From NCBI GenBank assembly GCA_000517005.1, contig KI912031.1, forward strand, positions 149,382-213,381: a stretch of DNA of 64,000 nt, written 5' to 3'. Below the pieces are notes generated by a model. It made no database searches. It had not been told where the DNA came from and saw nothing but the letters and a program-made list of their open reading frames with translations. The translations under genes and the position numbers were made by a program. The number at the start of each line of letters is the position of its first letter. Positions within the stretch are counted from its first letter, which is position 1. Shown here piece by piece: positions 36,655 to 45,466 of the stretch. This DNA is from Microvirga lupini. GTDB lineage: Bacteria > Pseudomonadota > Alphaproteobacteria > Rhizobiales > Beijerinckiaceae.

Positions 36655-37488
36655 TCAGGCTGCCGAGGCTGAAACGGGCAGGTCGAGGCGGGGCGCCAGG
36701 GCCGGATCGCCGATAGCCGCGAAGGGGCCGTTCCGGTAGCCTCTGTCCTCATGGCCATAGGTCAGGGGATTGCCGCCGGGGCCGACGACGCTGCCGCCGG
36801 CGCAGGTGAGAATGTGATCGCCCGCTGCCGTATCCCATTCCATGGTCGGGCCGCAGCGCACATAGACGTCGGCCTCGCCGGACGCGATGAGGCAGAATTT
36901 CAGGGCCGACGAGGTCATGCGCCGCGTGCCGATCGACAGGACGGAAAGGCAGGCTTCCGTGGCAATGTCGCCATGACGGCGGCTCACCAGGGCCACGAGG
37001 TCCTTCTCGGGAGCCGGGCGGACCTTCGCCTCCCGCCAGTCGAACCCTATCTCTGCTCCGTTGGGGAGGGGGCTTTTCCAGGCAGTCTCGCCAGCCATCC
37101 AGATCGATCCCATGGCCGGAGCGGACACGACGGCCGCCATGGGCCTGTTGCCCCGGATCAGGGCGATGTTGACGCTGTACTCGCCGGTGCCATGGATGAA
37201 GTCGCCCGTGCCGTCGAGCGGGTCGACCAGGAAGAAGTAATCGTCTGCATGCGTGGAGCTGGAGGTTTCCTCCGCCACGACAGGCACTCCCGACCAAGCC
37301 TCGTCAAGGCGTTTGATGATCAACTCTTCGGCAGCCAGATCGGCTGCCGTCGACGGGGTTCCGTCATCCTTGATGCGCTTGTCGATGAACGCACTTTCCA
37401 TGCTGCGCAAGACGCGACCCGCCTCCCAAGCGATATGAGCGAGCTTCTGGGCGATCTCGTCGGAATTTTGATCATCGAAGCGCATCAT
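36655..37488 (-). CDS. cysQ: 3'(2'),5'-bisphosphate nucleotidase (CysQ) / inositol monophosphatase family
   Basis: 277 residues from the ATG at 37488 (a second at 37485). Metal-site motifs: VVAEETSS, FFLVDPLDGTGDFI and EWDTAAGD. This is the Li-sensitive phosphatase superfamily; CysQ fits the length. It would clear PAP formed in sulfate assimilation. A related inositol phosphatase cannot be fully excluded. Confidence 0.85.
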   Translation of the reverse strand: MMRFDDQNSDEIAQKLAHIAWEAGRVLRSMESAFIDKRIKDDGTPSTAADLAAEELIIKRLDEAWSGVPVVAEETSSSTHADDYFFLVDPLDGTGDFIHGTGEYSVNIALIRGNRPMAAVVSAPAMGSIWMAGETAWKSPLPNGAEIGFDWREAKVRPAPEKDLVALVSRRHGDIATEACLSVLSIGTRRMTSSALKFCLIASGEADVYVRCGPTMEWDTAAGDHILTCAGGSVVGPGGNPLTYGHEDRGYRNGPFAAIGDPALAPRLDLPVSASAA

Positions 37489-37660
37489 GGCTTTGTGCCT
37501 GTTCCCTTGAGAACTGTCGATCTCTTTTTGCCCGCTTCCCAAAGAACTCGTAGCCGGGTATCCGGGTTCACGTTCTCTTTCCTGTTTGGCTGTATGCATG
37601 CGAGTCGAAATCTCGATTTCATGAACACATAGCTGACGTTACGGTGCCTCCGGAGCCCTC

Positions 37661-38302
37661 ATGGCCACGATCTCGCTCGATTCGCTCGACCTCGCCGCTC
37701 TCCTCTGCTCGCGCGTCTGCCACGACGTGATTTCCCCGGTGGGCGCGATCGTCAACGGGTTGGAAGTCCTGGAGGACGACAGCGATGCGTCCATGCGGGA
37801 CTTTGCGCTCGACCTGATCCAGAAGAGCGCCAAACAGGCCTCGGCCCGTCTCCAGTTCGCGCGCCTTGCCTTCGGGGCAGCCGGATCGGCCGGCGCCTCC
37901 ATCGATCTCGGCGATGCCGAGCAGGTGGCCCGCGGCCTCTTTCTGGACGACAAGATCTCCTTCTCCTGGTCTTCGCCCCGGCTCCTGTTCCCGAAGAACC
38001 GGGTGAAGCTGCTCCTCAATCTGGTCATGATCGCCACCACGGCCATCCCGCGGGGCGGCTCGATTGCCGTGACCGTGACGGGAGACGCGGAGAACTGCGC
38101 CTTCACCATCGTCTCGAAGGGCCTGAATGCCCGCATTCCCGCGCATTCCGAGGCGCTGCTGGCCGGGAATTCGGAGACCGGCACGGTCGATGCCCATGGC
38201 ATCCAGATCTACTATGCCGGCATGGTGGCTCGCGCCTCGAACATGAATGTCGCCTTTAGCATCGAGGGCGACGAGGTGACGATCAGGGCTGCTACGGTTT
38301 AA
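37661..38302 (+). CDS. chpT: Histidine phosphotransferase ChpT
   Basis: 213 residues. The phospho-acceptor His21 lies in LCSRVCHDVISPVGAIVNGL, followed by a degenerate ATPase-like domain, the ChpT layout. ChpT passes phosphate from the CckA kinase to CtrA and CpdR. ctrA lies only 650 bp away on the opposite strand. Confidence 0.92.
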   Translation: MATISLDSLDLAALLCSRVCHDVISPVGAIVNGLEVLEDDSDASMRDFALDLIQKSAKQASARLQFARLAFGAAGSAGASIDLGDAEQVARGLFLDDKISFSWSSPRLLFPKNRVKLLLNLVMIATTAIPRGGSIAVTVTGDAENCAFTIVSKGLNARIPAHSEALLAGNSETGTVDAHGIQIYYAGMVARASNMNVAFSIEGDEVTIRAATV

Positions 38303-38311
38303 GGCGCTAGA

Positions 38312-38428
38312 GCATCGGATGGATCCCAAAAGTGGATTTGCACTTTTGGGATCCATCCGATGATCAGTTATTTTGATAAGCGCATCGTCCGGGGCGGAAA
38401 ACCGGGTCCACTTTTCCGCACGATGCGC
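38312..38428. repeat. Bipartite palindromic repeat, copy 4
   Basis: Arm A (GCATCGGATGGATCCCAAAA to GGATCCATCCGATG, core AAAAGTG/CACTTTT), 17-bp linker, arm B (GCGCATCGTCCGG to CACGATGCGC). Order A-B as in copy 1. It sits between convergent chpT and the transporter gene. Confidence 0.82.
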
Positions 38429-38434
38429 TGATAT

Positions 38435-38872
38435 TCACGCCTTGTAGGCGACGAGAACGGCCCCCGAGGCGATCAGGGCGATGCCGATCCAGTTCGGCAT
38501 CGTCAGCTTCTCTCCCAGAAAAAGCACGCCGAACAGGGCGACAAGCACGACGCTGAGCTTGTCGAGCGGGGCGACGCGTGCCGCATCGCCGAGCTTCAGG
38601 GCCCGGAAGTAGCAGAGCCAGGATGCCCCCGTGGCAAGCCCGGAGAGGACGAGGAAGAGATAGGTCCTGCCGGAAACGGATGTCGGAGCCTGCCACTGGC
38701 CGCTGCCGATCAGGATTCCTCCGAGCACGAACAGGATCACGACGGTTCGGATGAAGGTCGCGAAATCCGAATTGATCTGTTCGATGCCGACCTTGGCGAA
38801 GATGGCCGTCAATGCCGCGAAGGTGGCTGAAAGCAGGGTCCAGAATTGCCACGACACCAGAACGGATTTCAT
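38435..38872 (-). CDS. EamA-type small drug/metabolite transporter
   Basis: 145 residues from the ATG at 38872, which has GGAGG 5 nt upstream. A single EamA domain with about five helices (VVILFVLGGILIGSGQW, LDKLSVVLVALFGVLFLGE and WIGIALIASGAVLVAYKA). Half the size of normal DMT transporters, so it would act as a dimer. Substrate unknown. Confidence 0.82.
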   Translation of the reverse strand: MKSVLVSWQFWTLLSATFAALTAIFAKVGIEQINSDFATFIRTVVILFVLGGILIGSGQWQAPTSVSGRTYLFLVLSGLATGASWLCYFRALKLGDAARVAPLDKLSVVLVALFGVLFLGEKLTMPNWIGIALIASGAVLVAYKA

Positions 38873-38895
38873 GGGAACCTCCATGCGTTCATCAA

Positions 38896-38928
38896 CAAAA
38901 AAGCCCGGGATTGAACCGGGCCTTTTTG
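38896..38928 (-). terminator. Rho-independent terminator of ctrA
   Basis: Inverted repeat GCCCGG / CCGGGC flanked by A- and T-runs. Read on the minus strand it is a hairpin followed by TTTTTT, 22 bp past the ctrA stop. Confidence 0.88.
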
Positions 38929-38949
38929 ATTGGCAGTCGATCGAGCGTT

Positions 38950-39651
38950 TTAGATCGCGATGCGCTCTTCCGTCTCGTTCGGCTCGCGCAGCACGTAGCC
39001 GCGGCCCCAAACGGTCTCGATGTAGTTGCGGCCCTGCGAGGCATTGGCGAGCTTCTTGCGCAGCTTGCAGATGAAGACGTCGATGATCTTCAGCTCAGGC
39101 TCGTCCATGCCGCCGTAGAGGTGGTTGAGGAACATCTCCTTCGTCAGGGTCGTGCCCTTGCGCAGGGAGAGGAGTTCCAGCATCTGGTATTCCTTGCCCG
39201 TCAGGTGAACGCGGGCGCCGCCGACTTCGACCGTCTTGGTGTCGAGGTTCACGATCAGGTCGCCGGTGGTGATCACCGATTGGGCATGGCCTTTCGAGCG
39301 GCGGACGATGGCATGGATGCGGGCCACCATCTCGTCCTTGTGGAACGGCTTGGTGAGGTAATCGTCGGCGCCGAAGCCGAGGCCCTTCACCTTGTCCTCG
39401 ATGCCGGCCATGCCGGACAGAATCAGGATCGGGGTCTTCACCTTCGCGACGCGGAGCGTCCGCAGAACCTCGTAGCCCGACATGTCGGGGAGGTTCAGGT
39501 CGAGAAGGATGATATCGTAATCGTAGAGTTTGCCGAGGTCGATGCCCTCTTCTCCGAGATCCGTCGTATAAATGTTGAAGTTCTCGGACTTCAGCATCAG
39601 TTCGATGCTTTGCGCAGTCGCGCTGTCGTCTTCAATCAGAAGTACGCGCAT
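38950..39651 (-). CDS. ctrA: Cell-cycle response regulator CtrA
   Basis: 233 residues from the ATG at 39651. Receiver domain with Asp7-9 ([15 protein letters not shown]) and phospho-acceptor Asp51 in [15 protein letters not shown], the same number as in Caulobacter. The OmpR-type winged helix includes [20 protein letters not shown] and [13 protein letters not shown]. CtrA is the alphaproteobacterial master regulator of cell cycle and motility. Confidence 0.97.
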   Translation of the reverse strand: MRVLLIEDDSATAQSIELMLKSENFNIYTTDLGEEGIDLGKLYDYDIILLDLNLPDMSGYEVLRTLRVAKVKTPILILSGMAGIEDKVKGLGFGADDYLTKPFHKDEMVARIHAIVRRSKGHAQSVITTGDLIVNLDTKTVEVGGARVHLTGKEYQMLELLSLRKGTTLTKEMFLNHLYGGMDEPELKIIDVFICKLRKKLANASQGRNYIETVWGRGYVLREPNETEERIAI

Positions 39652-40170
39652 GTTCAATCCCCAGCCCTTGCCCTTGAGCCTGTGAACAGCGGGAGGCTGC
39701 CCATCCGCCGCCGGGCCTGCGACGGATGCTCTTTTGAACTGATTCGAAACGCTAATTCAGAATGGTTAACAAACCCTGATTCTGGGATGCAAGCGCTTAA
39801 CGACCTTGGCCGGCAGATCATCCGCCGAAGACGATTATCCTGTGGATTCTGGGTAACCATAGGGAACCGCCTCACATCATCCCAAATTCTTGTAACCTAA
39901 GCGTTCCAGGTGAATCCGGAGGCGGATCCGAAGAGGCCGCGCCCGTGACCGAGCCAGTCTTAATGAAATCGGTAAACGAAAGGTTTACGAGGCTCGAAGG
40001 CGGCCGCCTCGGGGCAGAGTGCGCCCAGGGGGAGGCGAAGGGATAGGAAATTTTTTGTCGCAGCCGGTAAGGAAAGCTCAACTTCCGTCGGCGATGGTGA
40101 CGCATGTCTGGCGGATAACTGAGCGATCCGTGAGATGCAGTGAAACAGCGACGTGTGGAGTTGAATCAAG
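39652..40170. promoter_or_regulatory. ctrA / fliJ-like divergent control region
   Basis: 520 bp without a gene. It holds four GANTC (CcrM) sites at 39741, 39778, 39845 and 39912, and a fifth at 40163 near the fliJ-like start. TTAACCAT, a CtrA-associated half site, lies on the minus strand at 39769-39762. A perfect palindrome GTAAAC-N5-GTTTAC is at 39972-39988. This fits methylation- and CtrA-dependent control of ctrA. Confidence 0.6.
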
Positions 40171-40560
40171 ATGAAGTCGCGGGATACGCTCATCCGCCTC
40201 AAGCGCTTTCAGGTCGATGAGAAGCGTCGCCGGGTGGCGCAGATCGAGATGATGATCGCCGAGTTCGACCGCATGGCGGCTGACTTGGACCGGGAAATCG
40301 CGGCGGAGGAGCAGAAGGCCGGCATCACCGACCCGAACCACTTTGCCTATCCAACCTATGCGCGTGCCGCGGCCCAGAGGCGGGACAACCTCCGCCACTC
40401 GGCTCAGAACCTGCACATCCAGCTCGACGATGCGAAGGCGGAACTCGGCGAAGCCTTCGAGGAATTGAAGAAGGCCGAGAGCCTGGAAGACCGCGAGCGG
40501 ACCCTCGATGCCGCCATCAGCCAAGCCGGACAGGGCCGCGCTATTCGCGCAACCGCCTGA
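40171..40560 (+). CDS. FliJ-like coiled-coil protein
   Basis: 129 residues, entirely helical and charged, beginning MKSRDTLIRLKRFQVDEKRR. Length and heptad pattern match FliJ, the flagellar export chaperone, and a fliJ-like gene beside ctrA is known in Rhizobiales. Coiled coils are weak evidence alone. No other flagellar genes are in the window. Confidence 0.65.
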   Translation: MKSRDTLIRLKRFQVDEKRRRVAQIEMMIAEFDRMAADLDREIAAEEQKAGITDPNHFAYPTYARAAAQRRDNLRHSAQNLHIQLDDAKAELGEAFEELKKAESLEDRERTLDAAISQAGQGRAIRATA

Positions 40561-40583
40561 TCGTCCGCTCAGTAGAGTTTCTT

Positions 40584-40616
40584 GAGAGGGCGCGTCCGGT
40601 CAGGACGCGCCCTCTC
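40584..40616. terminator. Perfect hairpin terminator between convergent genes
   Basis: GAGAGGGCGCGTCC pairs perfectly with GGACGCGCCCTCTC around a 5-nt loop, between the fliJ-like and GNAT stops. Confidence 0.85.
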
Positions 40617-41240
40617 CTATTTCTGGGATCCTAGAACCGGAACGTGAGGTGCCGCCTCAAGCGGGAGGAATCCGAGGAGGCGGGGATCGTCGGCCACCTC
40701 GATGGCCCGCCGATAGGGCGTGAAGCCCGAGCGCATATAGAAGGGGAGAGCGCTTGGGGAATCGAGCGTGCAGGTATGGACGAAGAAGCGCTCGACCGGC
40801 CTGGCGAAGGCGCGGGAGACGGCTTCGTTCATCAGGAAGCGCCCCGCCCCCTGGCCGATGAATCCGGGAACGAGACCGAGAAAGACCAGCTCGGCCTCGC
40901 CCTCCGATCGGAAGTCGAGTTCGAGCAGACCGATATCGGCGGTGCCGTCGTGCAGGGCATAGGCTTCGACCTTGGGGTCGTCGAGAATGGCTGCCAGCTT
41001 GTCATCGGCCATCACCGCCCGGCTGAACCAGAGCCAGGGCTCGCCGATCGTCTTGAACAGCGCCCGGTAGCGCCGATGGTCCTGATCGATGCGCTGAAGG
41101 CTCCAGCTGTCCGGCTTCTGGAAAGGCGAGGGGACAGGGCGCCTGCGCATCTCCAGATAGGTGACGATCGCTGCGATCTTGCCCGGCGGGAGATCCGTGT
41201 AGCCATTGAGGTTGAGAGCCGCTGCGGGTTCCGTCGCCAT
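40617..41240 (-). CDS. GNAT family N-acetyltransferase
   Basis: 207 residues from the ATG at 41240 after AGAAGG. Acetyl-CoA motif VFLGLVPGFIGQGAGRFLMN and the C-terminal SALPFYMRSGFTPYRR. Substrate unknown. Confidence 0.85.
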   Translation of the reverse strand: MATEPAAALNLNGYTDLPPGKIAAIVTYLEMRRRPVPSPFQKPDSWSLQRIDQDHRRYRALFKTIGEPWLWFSRAVMADDKLAAILDDPKVEAYALHDGTADIGLLELDFRSEGEAELVFLGLVPGFIGQGAGRFLMNEAVSRAFARPVERFFVHTCTLDSPSALPFYMRSGFTPYRRAIEVADDPRLLGFLPLEAAPHVPVLGSQK

Positions 41241-41424
41241 GTGCCATGCCTTCTGGAAGCGGTGAAGGATAAGAATGCGGTTTGATAAGGGCATCGCCTC
41301 CTGACGTCACGCTTCTTGCGGCGGGCATTGAGCGGGGCGACGATTCCTCCACGAAAATTTCCTGGTTTCCCTCTCCTGTTTCTGACGCCGGCCTTGGACC
41401 TTATGTCATGTCGCAGTAAGGCAT

Positions 41425-41449
41425 AATCCCCTTGCGGAACAAGGGGATT
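41425..41449. other. Hairpin upstream of an LPG-synthase-like gene
   Basis: AATCCCCTT pairs with AAGGGGATT around a 7-nt loop, 42 bp before the ATG at 41491. It could be an operator or leader hairpin. Confidence 0.4.
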
Positions 41450-41490
41450 GTAGGCACAGAAGAAACCAGCGAGGGAGTTCTGCCGGCTTG

Positions 41491-42504
41491 ATGAAGAATG
41501 TGCGTGAGTTCATTTGGCCCGTGATCGGGCTGCTGGCAGTCGTCGTGTCAGGCTGGCTTCTTTACCGTGAGCTGCGCGGCATGTCCCTCGACGATGTCTG
41601 GGACAGCCTGACTGCCGTTCCGGCTCATCGCTATGCGCTGGCTGCGCTCTCCACCCTCGTCGCCTATGCCGCCTTGGCTTGGTACGACCGGATCGCCCTG
41701 CTGCATCTGGGCGTCCGCCATATTTCGTGGCTGTTCGTGTCGATCACGTCGTTCACGACCTATGCCCTGTCCCACAATATCGGTGCCTCGGTCTTTTCCG
41801 GCGCCGTCGTGCGGTATCGGGCCTACACCTCGAAAGGATTGGGCGCTCCCCAGATCGCCGTGCTGGTGGCTCTGTGCTCCTTCACCTTCGGCCTGGGTAC
41901 CATTCTGCTCGGCGGCATCGTGCTGGTGGCCGATCCGACCCTGCTGCACCGGCTCGAAGATCTAATGCCGTCGGTGCTCACCAACCCTGCGACGGCCCGC
42001 ATCGTCGGTTTCCTGCTTCTCGGATTCGTCGCGCTCTACGTGGTCGGTTCCATCCTGCATCTCCCGCCGCTCGTCATCCGCAAGGCCAAGCTGGAATATC
42101 CCCGCCCGGCCGTGATGGTGCGTCAGCTGATCGCCGCGCCGCTCGAACTCTTGGGGGCAGCCGGCATCATCTATTTCGTGCTCCCGGCCCACCTCGAGCC
42201 GAGCTTCGTCATCGTGCTCGCCGTCTTCCTGGCCTCCTTCTCGGCGGCCCTGGTCAGCCATGCCCCCGGAGGGCTCGGCGTGTTCGAGCTCGTCTTCCTG
42301 ACGGCGATGCCGGACATTCCGAAGGCCGATGTGCTGGCGGCGCTCATCATCTTCCGGCTCTTCTATCTCCTGATCCCCTTTGGCCTCTCGCTCGTGGTCG
42401 TGCTGATGTTCGAGCGGGCGCGGCTGGCTCAAGCCTGGCGGGGCCGGGTTGCTGCTGCCGACGGCTCCGTGCCACCGCCGCCTCTGTCCTCATCCGATCA
42501 ATGA
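41491..42504 (+). CDS. Lysylphosphatidylglycerol synthase transmembrane-region family protein
   Basis: 337 residues from the ATG at 41491 (a TTG precedes it). Eight or so membrane helices with the family pattern SHNIGASVFSGAVVRYRAY and SHAPGGLGVFELVFLTAMP. It has the flippase-like half of MprF without the synthase domain. Its stop overlaps the next ATG (ATGA). Confidence 0.85.
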   Translation: MKNVREFIWPVIGLLAVVVSGWLLYRELRGMSLDDVWDSLTAVPAHRYALAALSTLVAYAALAWYDRIALLHLGVRHISWLFVSITSFTTYALSHNIGASVFSGAVVRYRAYTSKGLGAPQIAVLVALCSFTFGLGTILLGGIVLVADPTLLHRLEDLMPSVLTNPATARIVGFLLLGFVALYVVGSILHLPPLVIRKAKLEYPRPAVMVRQLIAAPLELLGAAGIIYFVLPAHLEPSFVIVLAVFLASFSAALVSHAPGGLGVFELVFLTAMPDIPKADVLAALIIFRLFYLLIPFGLSLVVVLMFERARLAQAWRGRVAAADGSVPPPPLSSSDQ

Positions 42505-43328
42505 CGTTCTTCTGGCGACGGCTGCGCTTCGGCCTTTCGACGCTGCTTGGCGTCAAAAGGCTCGGCTTCTTCATTCCCTATCGCTATGCCGAAAGCGTCG
42601 AGCCGCAGGATTACCCGGCTTTGCGCCCGTTGTTCGAGGCGGCGCACCCGCGTTTTTCCGCAGTGCTGGAGGATATCGAGAGCCATGCGGACGATCTGCG
42701 CGCCATCCTGCGGGGCAGGGGACCTGCGCGCTTCGATCAAAGCTGGTTTCCTCTGCTCGACGCGGCGGCCGCTTACGCCATTGTTCGCCGGGAGAAGCCG
42801 CGGCGGATCGTCGAGATCGGCTCCGGCCATTCGACCCGCTTCATGGCTCAGGCGATCCGGGACGGAGGCCTTCCCTCCCGGATCACCTGCATCGATCCCG
42901 CTCCCCGGGCCACGTTGAAAAAGCTCGATGTGGAGCATCGGCAGGCTCTTCTCCGGGACGCCGACCCGGCGGTGTTCGAGACCCTGGAAGCCGGAGACAT
43001 CCTCTTCATCGATTCCAGTCACATCGCCATGCCCGGCACCGATGTGGACCGCCTCTTCCTCGATGTACTGCCGCGCCTTGCCGGCGGGACGCTGATTCAC
43101 GTCCACGACATCACGCTGCCTTATGCCTATCCGAAGAGTTGGGATTGGCGCGGATATAACGAGCAATTGCTGGCCGGCGCTCTCCTGCAGGGAGGCGGCT
43201 ATGAGCTCGTCTTCGCGAGCCACCATATTGTGAGGGACAACGGCGATGCCCTGTCCCAGGGCATCCTGTCCGAATTGCCGCTGGTCTCCGGTGCGCACGA
43301 GACCAGCCTGTGGCTGCGGAAGCTGTAA
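42501..43328 (+). CDS. Class I SAM-dependent methyltransferase
   Basis: 275 residues from the ATG at 42501, translationally coupled to the preceding gene. SAM motif I RRIVEIGSGHSTRFMAQAI and acidic motif ITCIDPAPRATL; later LFIDSSHIAMPGTDVDR and HVHDITLPYAYP. It resembles the Methyltransf_24 group. Substrate unknown, perhaps a lipid or sugar given its partner. Confidence 0.82.
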   Translation: MTFFWRRLRFGLSTLLGVKRLGFFIPYRYAESVEPQDYPALRPLFEAAHPRFSAVLEDIESHADDLRAILRGRGPARFDQSWFPLLDAAAAYAIVRREKPRRIVEIGSGHSTRFMAQAIRDGGLPSRITCIDPAPRATLKKLDVEHRQALLRDADPAVFETLEAGDILFIDSSHIAMPGTDVDRLFLDVLPRLAGGTLIHVHDITLPYAYPKSWDWRGYNEQLLAGALLQGGGYELVFASHHIVRDNGDALSQGILSELPLVSGAHETSLWLRKL

Positions 43329-43339
43329 TCGTTACGCAA

Positions 43340-43639
43340 TCAGGCGACTGCCGGCTTCTGCCCCGGCTCCGGCACGGCGATGCCCGCTTCCATGTACTCG
43401 TTCAGCTTGTTGCGCAGGGTGCGGATCGAGATGCCGAGGATCCGCGCGGCATGGGTTCGGTTGCCGAAGCAATAGTTGAGGGTATCGAGGATGAGGTGGC
43501 GCTCCACGTCGGCGATGGTCTGCCCGACCAGGATACACCGCAGGGCGTCGATGGTCTGCTCCGCCTCGGCGGGGATGGAAGGTCCGGCATTCGCCTGGGG
43601 TAAGCCTTGCTGTTCCGACAAATCCTGGGTGCCAAGCAC
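43340..43639 (-). CDS. Fis-type helix-turn-helix protein
   Basis: 99 residues. C-terminal Fis/NtrC-like HTH: LNYCFGNRTHAARILGI then SIRTLRNKLNEYMEAG. No AAA+ or receiver domain. It resembles the DNA-binding end of FlbD, a flagellar regulator. A near-consensus CtrA box lies upstream at 43693-43707. Confidence 0.8.
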   Translation of the reverse strand: MLGTQDLSEQQGLPQANAGPSIPAEAEQTIDALRCILVGQTIADVERHLILDTLNYCFGNRTHAARILGISIRTLRNKLNEYMEAGIAVPEPGQKPAVA

Positions 43640-43692
43640 GATGGGAGCCTGCCTTAAGGGAAGTGATTCAGGAGTTTATGCTCATCCTATGG

Positions 43693-43707
43693 TTAGGAAG
43701 GTCTTAA
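43693..43707 (-). promoter_or_regulatory. Candidate CtrA box upstream of the Fis-like gene
   Basis: Minus-strand TTAA-N7-CTAA, one base off TTAA-N7-TTAA, 54 bp from the start. The same half-site pair occurs at 44118-44132. Confidence 0.4.
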
Positions 43708-43727
43708 CGGCCGAGCTTCTCGCTAGT

Positions 43728-43762
43728 AAAAAAGGCGTCGCTCACCCGAGCAGCGCCTTTTT
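43728..43762 (-). terminator. Rho-independent terminator of sciP
   Basis: AAAAAAGGCG pairs with CGCCTTTTT; on the minus strand it gives a hairpin followed by TTTTTT, just past the sciP stop. Confidence 0.85.
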
Positions 43763-43783
43763 CGTGAGGATCGAGCGGGAGGC

Positions 43784-44059
43784 TTATTGCCGGTATTGCT
43801 GAATGCGCGTCGTGCGCAGGCCGGCCAGGCCATGCTGGTCGATGGACATCTGCCAGCTCAGGAATTCTTCGGTGGTCAGCGTGTAACGCTGACAGGCCTC
43901 CTCGAGGCTGAGAAGGCCGCCGCGGACGGCAGCGACAACCTCGGCTTTGCGGCGAATGACCCAGCGGCGGGTGCTGGAGGGAGGAAGGTCGGCAATCGTC
44001 AGGGGACTGCCATCGGGCCCAATGACATACTTGACCCTTGGGCGGTGGGGTTCGGTCAT
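43784..44059 (-). CDS. sciP: CtrA inhibitor SciP (DUF1153)
   Basis: 91 residues from the ATG at 44059. DUF1153 core: RPRVKYVIGPDGSPLTIADL, TRRWVIRRKAEVVAAVRGG and LSLEEACQRY, a helix-turn-helix. In Caulobacter SciP binds CtrA and blocks its promoter activation. Finding it 4 kb from ctrA and 6 kb from chpT groups three parts of the same circuit. Confidence 0.93.
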   Translation of the reverse strand: MTEPHRPRVKYVIGPDGSPLTIADLPPSSTRRWVIRRKAEVVAAVRGGLLSLEEACQRYTLTTEEFLSWQMSIDQHGLAGLRTTRIQQYRQ

Positions 44060-44117
44060 GATACGCTCACACAAAAATTCAACGACCTTTGACAGGCTCG
44101 AACCTACGCGACGGGAC

Positions 44118-44132
44118 TTAATGTTTTCCTAA
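44118..44132 (-). promoter_or_regulatory. Candidate CtrA box upstream of sciP
   Basis: TTAA-N7-CTAA (plus-strand reading), about 60 bp upstream of the sciP ATG. One mismatch to the CtrA consensus. Confidence 0.4.
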
Positions 44133-44172
44133 GCCCATCAGGTGGTTACGAGAGTGCTTAAGCTTAGCCATA

Positions 44173-44191
44173 AACGTTAACGTTGGCTTAT
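44173..44191. promoter_or_regulatory. Second CtrA-like box and palindrome upstream of sciP/mnmA
   Basis: The perfect 12-bp palindrome AACGTTAACGTT (44173-44184) overlaps TTAA-N7-TTAT (44177-44191). It lies in the divergent sciP-mnmA promoter region. Confidence 0.35.
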
Positions 44192-44289
44192 TGCGGCGCA
44201 CTTTCCCTTTAAGAATTGTGGCACAATCGCTATAGAAGGGCCTTGGCCCCTCCCGTGCGCCGCCTTGAACGGCGCCTCTGGATGGAAAG

Positions 44290-45444
44290 ATGCTCAATTC
44301 ACTCGACCTTCCTACCGATCCCTCGAAGACCCGCGTCGTGGTTGCGATGTCGGGCGGCGTGGACTCCTCCGTCGTCGCGGCCCTGCTCAAGCGCGAGGGC
44401 TACGATGTCCTCGGCATCACGCTTCAGCTTTACGACCACGGCGCCGCCGCTCACCGGAAGGGTGCCTGCTGCGCCGGCCAGGACATTTACGATGCCCGCC
44501 GGGTGGCGGAAGCCATCAGCATCCCCCATTACGTGCTCGACTACGAAGCCCGCTTCCGCGAGGCCGTGATCGACCGCTTCACCCAGAGCTATCTGGCGGG
44601 TGAGACGCCGATCCCCTGCGTCGAGTGCAACCGCTCCATCAAGTTCCGCGACCTTCTGGAGACCGCCAGGGAACTCGGGGCCGATGTCCTCGCGACCGGC
44701 CATTACGTGGCAAGCCGCGCCCTGTCGGACGGACGTCGTGCCCTGCACCGGGCGGCCGACCCGGACCGGGACCAGAGCTACTTCCTCTATGCCACCACCC
44801 CGGAGCAGCTCGATCTCCTCCGCTTCCCCCTGGGCGAACTGCCCAAGGAGAAGACCCGTGAGCTGGCGCGCGAATTCGGGCTGACCGTGGCGGAGAAGGC
44901 GGACAGCCAGGACATCTGCTTCGTCACTCAAGGGCGATACAGCGACGTGATCGAGCGGCTGAAGCCTGGCGCCGTCCAGGGCGGGGAGATCGTCCATGTG
45001 GACGGCCGCGTTCTCGGCCGTCACGAGGGTATCATCCATTACACGGTGGGGCAGCGGAAGGGGCTCGGGCTCTCCGTGGGCGAGCCGCTCTATGTCGTGC
45101 GACTCGACGCCAAGGAGGCTCGCGTGGTTGTGGGCCCCCGGGAGGCCCTGGCCACCCGCCTGATCCGTGTGACGGATGTGAACTGGCTCGGCGACGTTCC
45201 TCTGGAGACCTTGGGCGAGAAGGGGATGGAGGTGGCCGTGCGCGTCCGCTCCACCCGCGAGCCGCGCCCGGCCATCTTAAGATCCACAGGAACCCACACT
45301 ACGGTCGAGCTGTTATCGGCGGAAGACGGGGTGTCTCCCGGTCAAGCTTGTGTCATCTATGAGAGCGATGCTCCCCGGGCACGTGTGCTTGGCGGGGGCA
45401 CCATTGCTCGCACAGTAGCCGAAGCCGCGCCCGCCGCGGCCTGA
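44290..45444 (+). CDS. mnmA: tRNA-specific 2-thiouridylase MnmA
   Basis: 384 residues. PP-loop [32 protein letters not shown], catalytic Cys in [13 protein letters not shown] and in [15 protein letters not shown]. It makes s2U34 in tRNAs for Lys, Glu and Gln. A GGAAAG ribosome-binding site precedes the ATG. Confidence 0.96.
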   Translation: MLNSLDLPTDPSKTRVVVAMSGGVDSSVVAALLKREGYDVLGITLQLYDHGAAAHRKGACCAGQDIYDARRVAEAISIPHYVLDYEARFREAVIDRFTQSYLAGETPIPCVECNRSIKFRDLLETARELGADVLATGHYVASRALSDGRRALHRAADPDRDQSYFLYATTPEQLDLLRFPLGELPKEKTRELAREFGLTVAEKADSQDICFVTQGRYSDVIERLKPGAVQGGEIVHVDGRVLGRHEGIIHYTVGQRKGLGLSVGEPLYVVRLDAKEARVVVGPREALATRLIRVTDVNWLGDVPLETLGEKGMEVAVRVRSTREPRPAILRSTGTHTTVELLSAEDGVSPGQACVIYESDAPRARVLGGGTIARTVAEAAPAAA

Positions 45445-45466
45445 GGCGTCGATCGAAGGAACCTTT

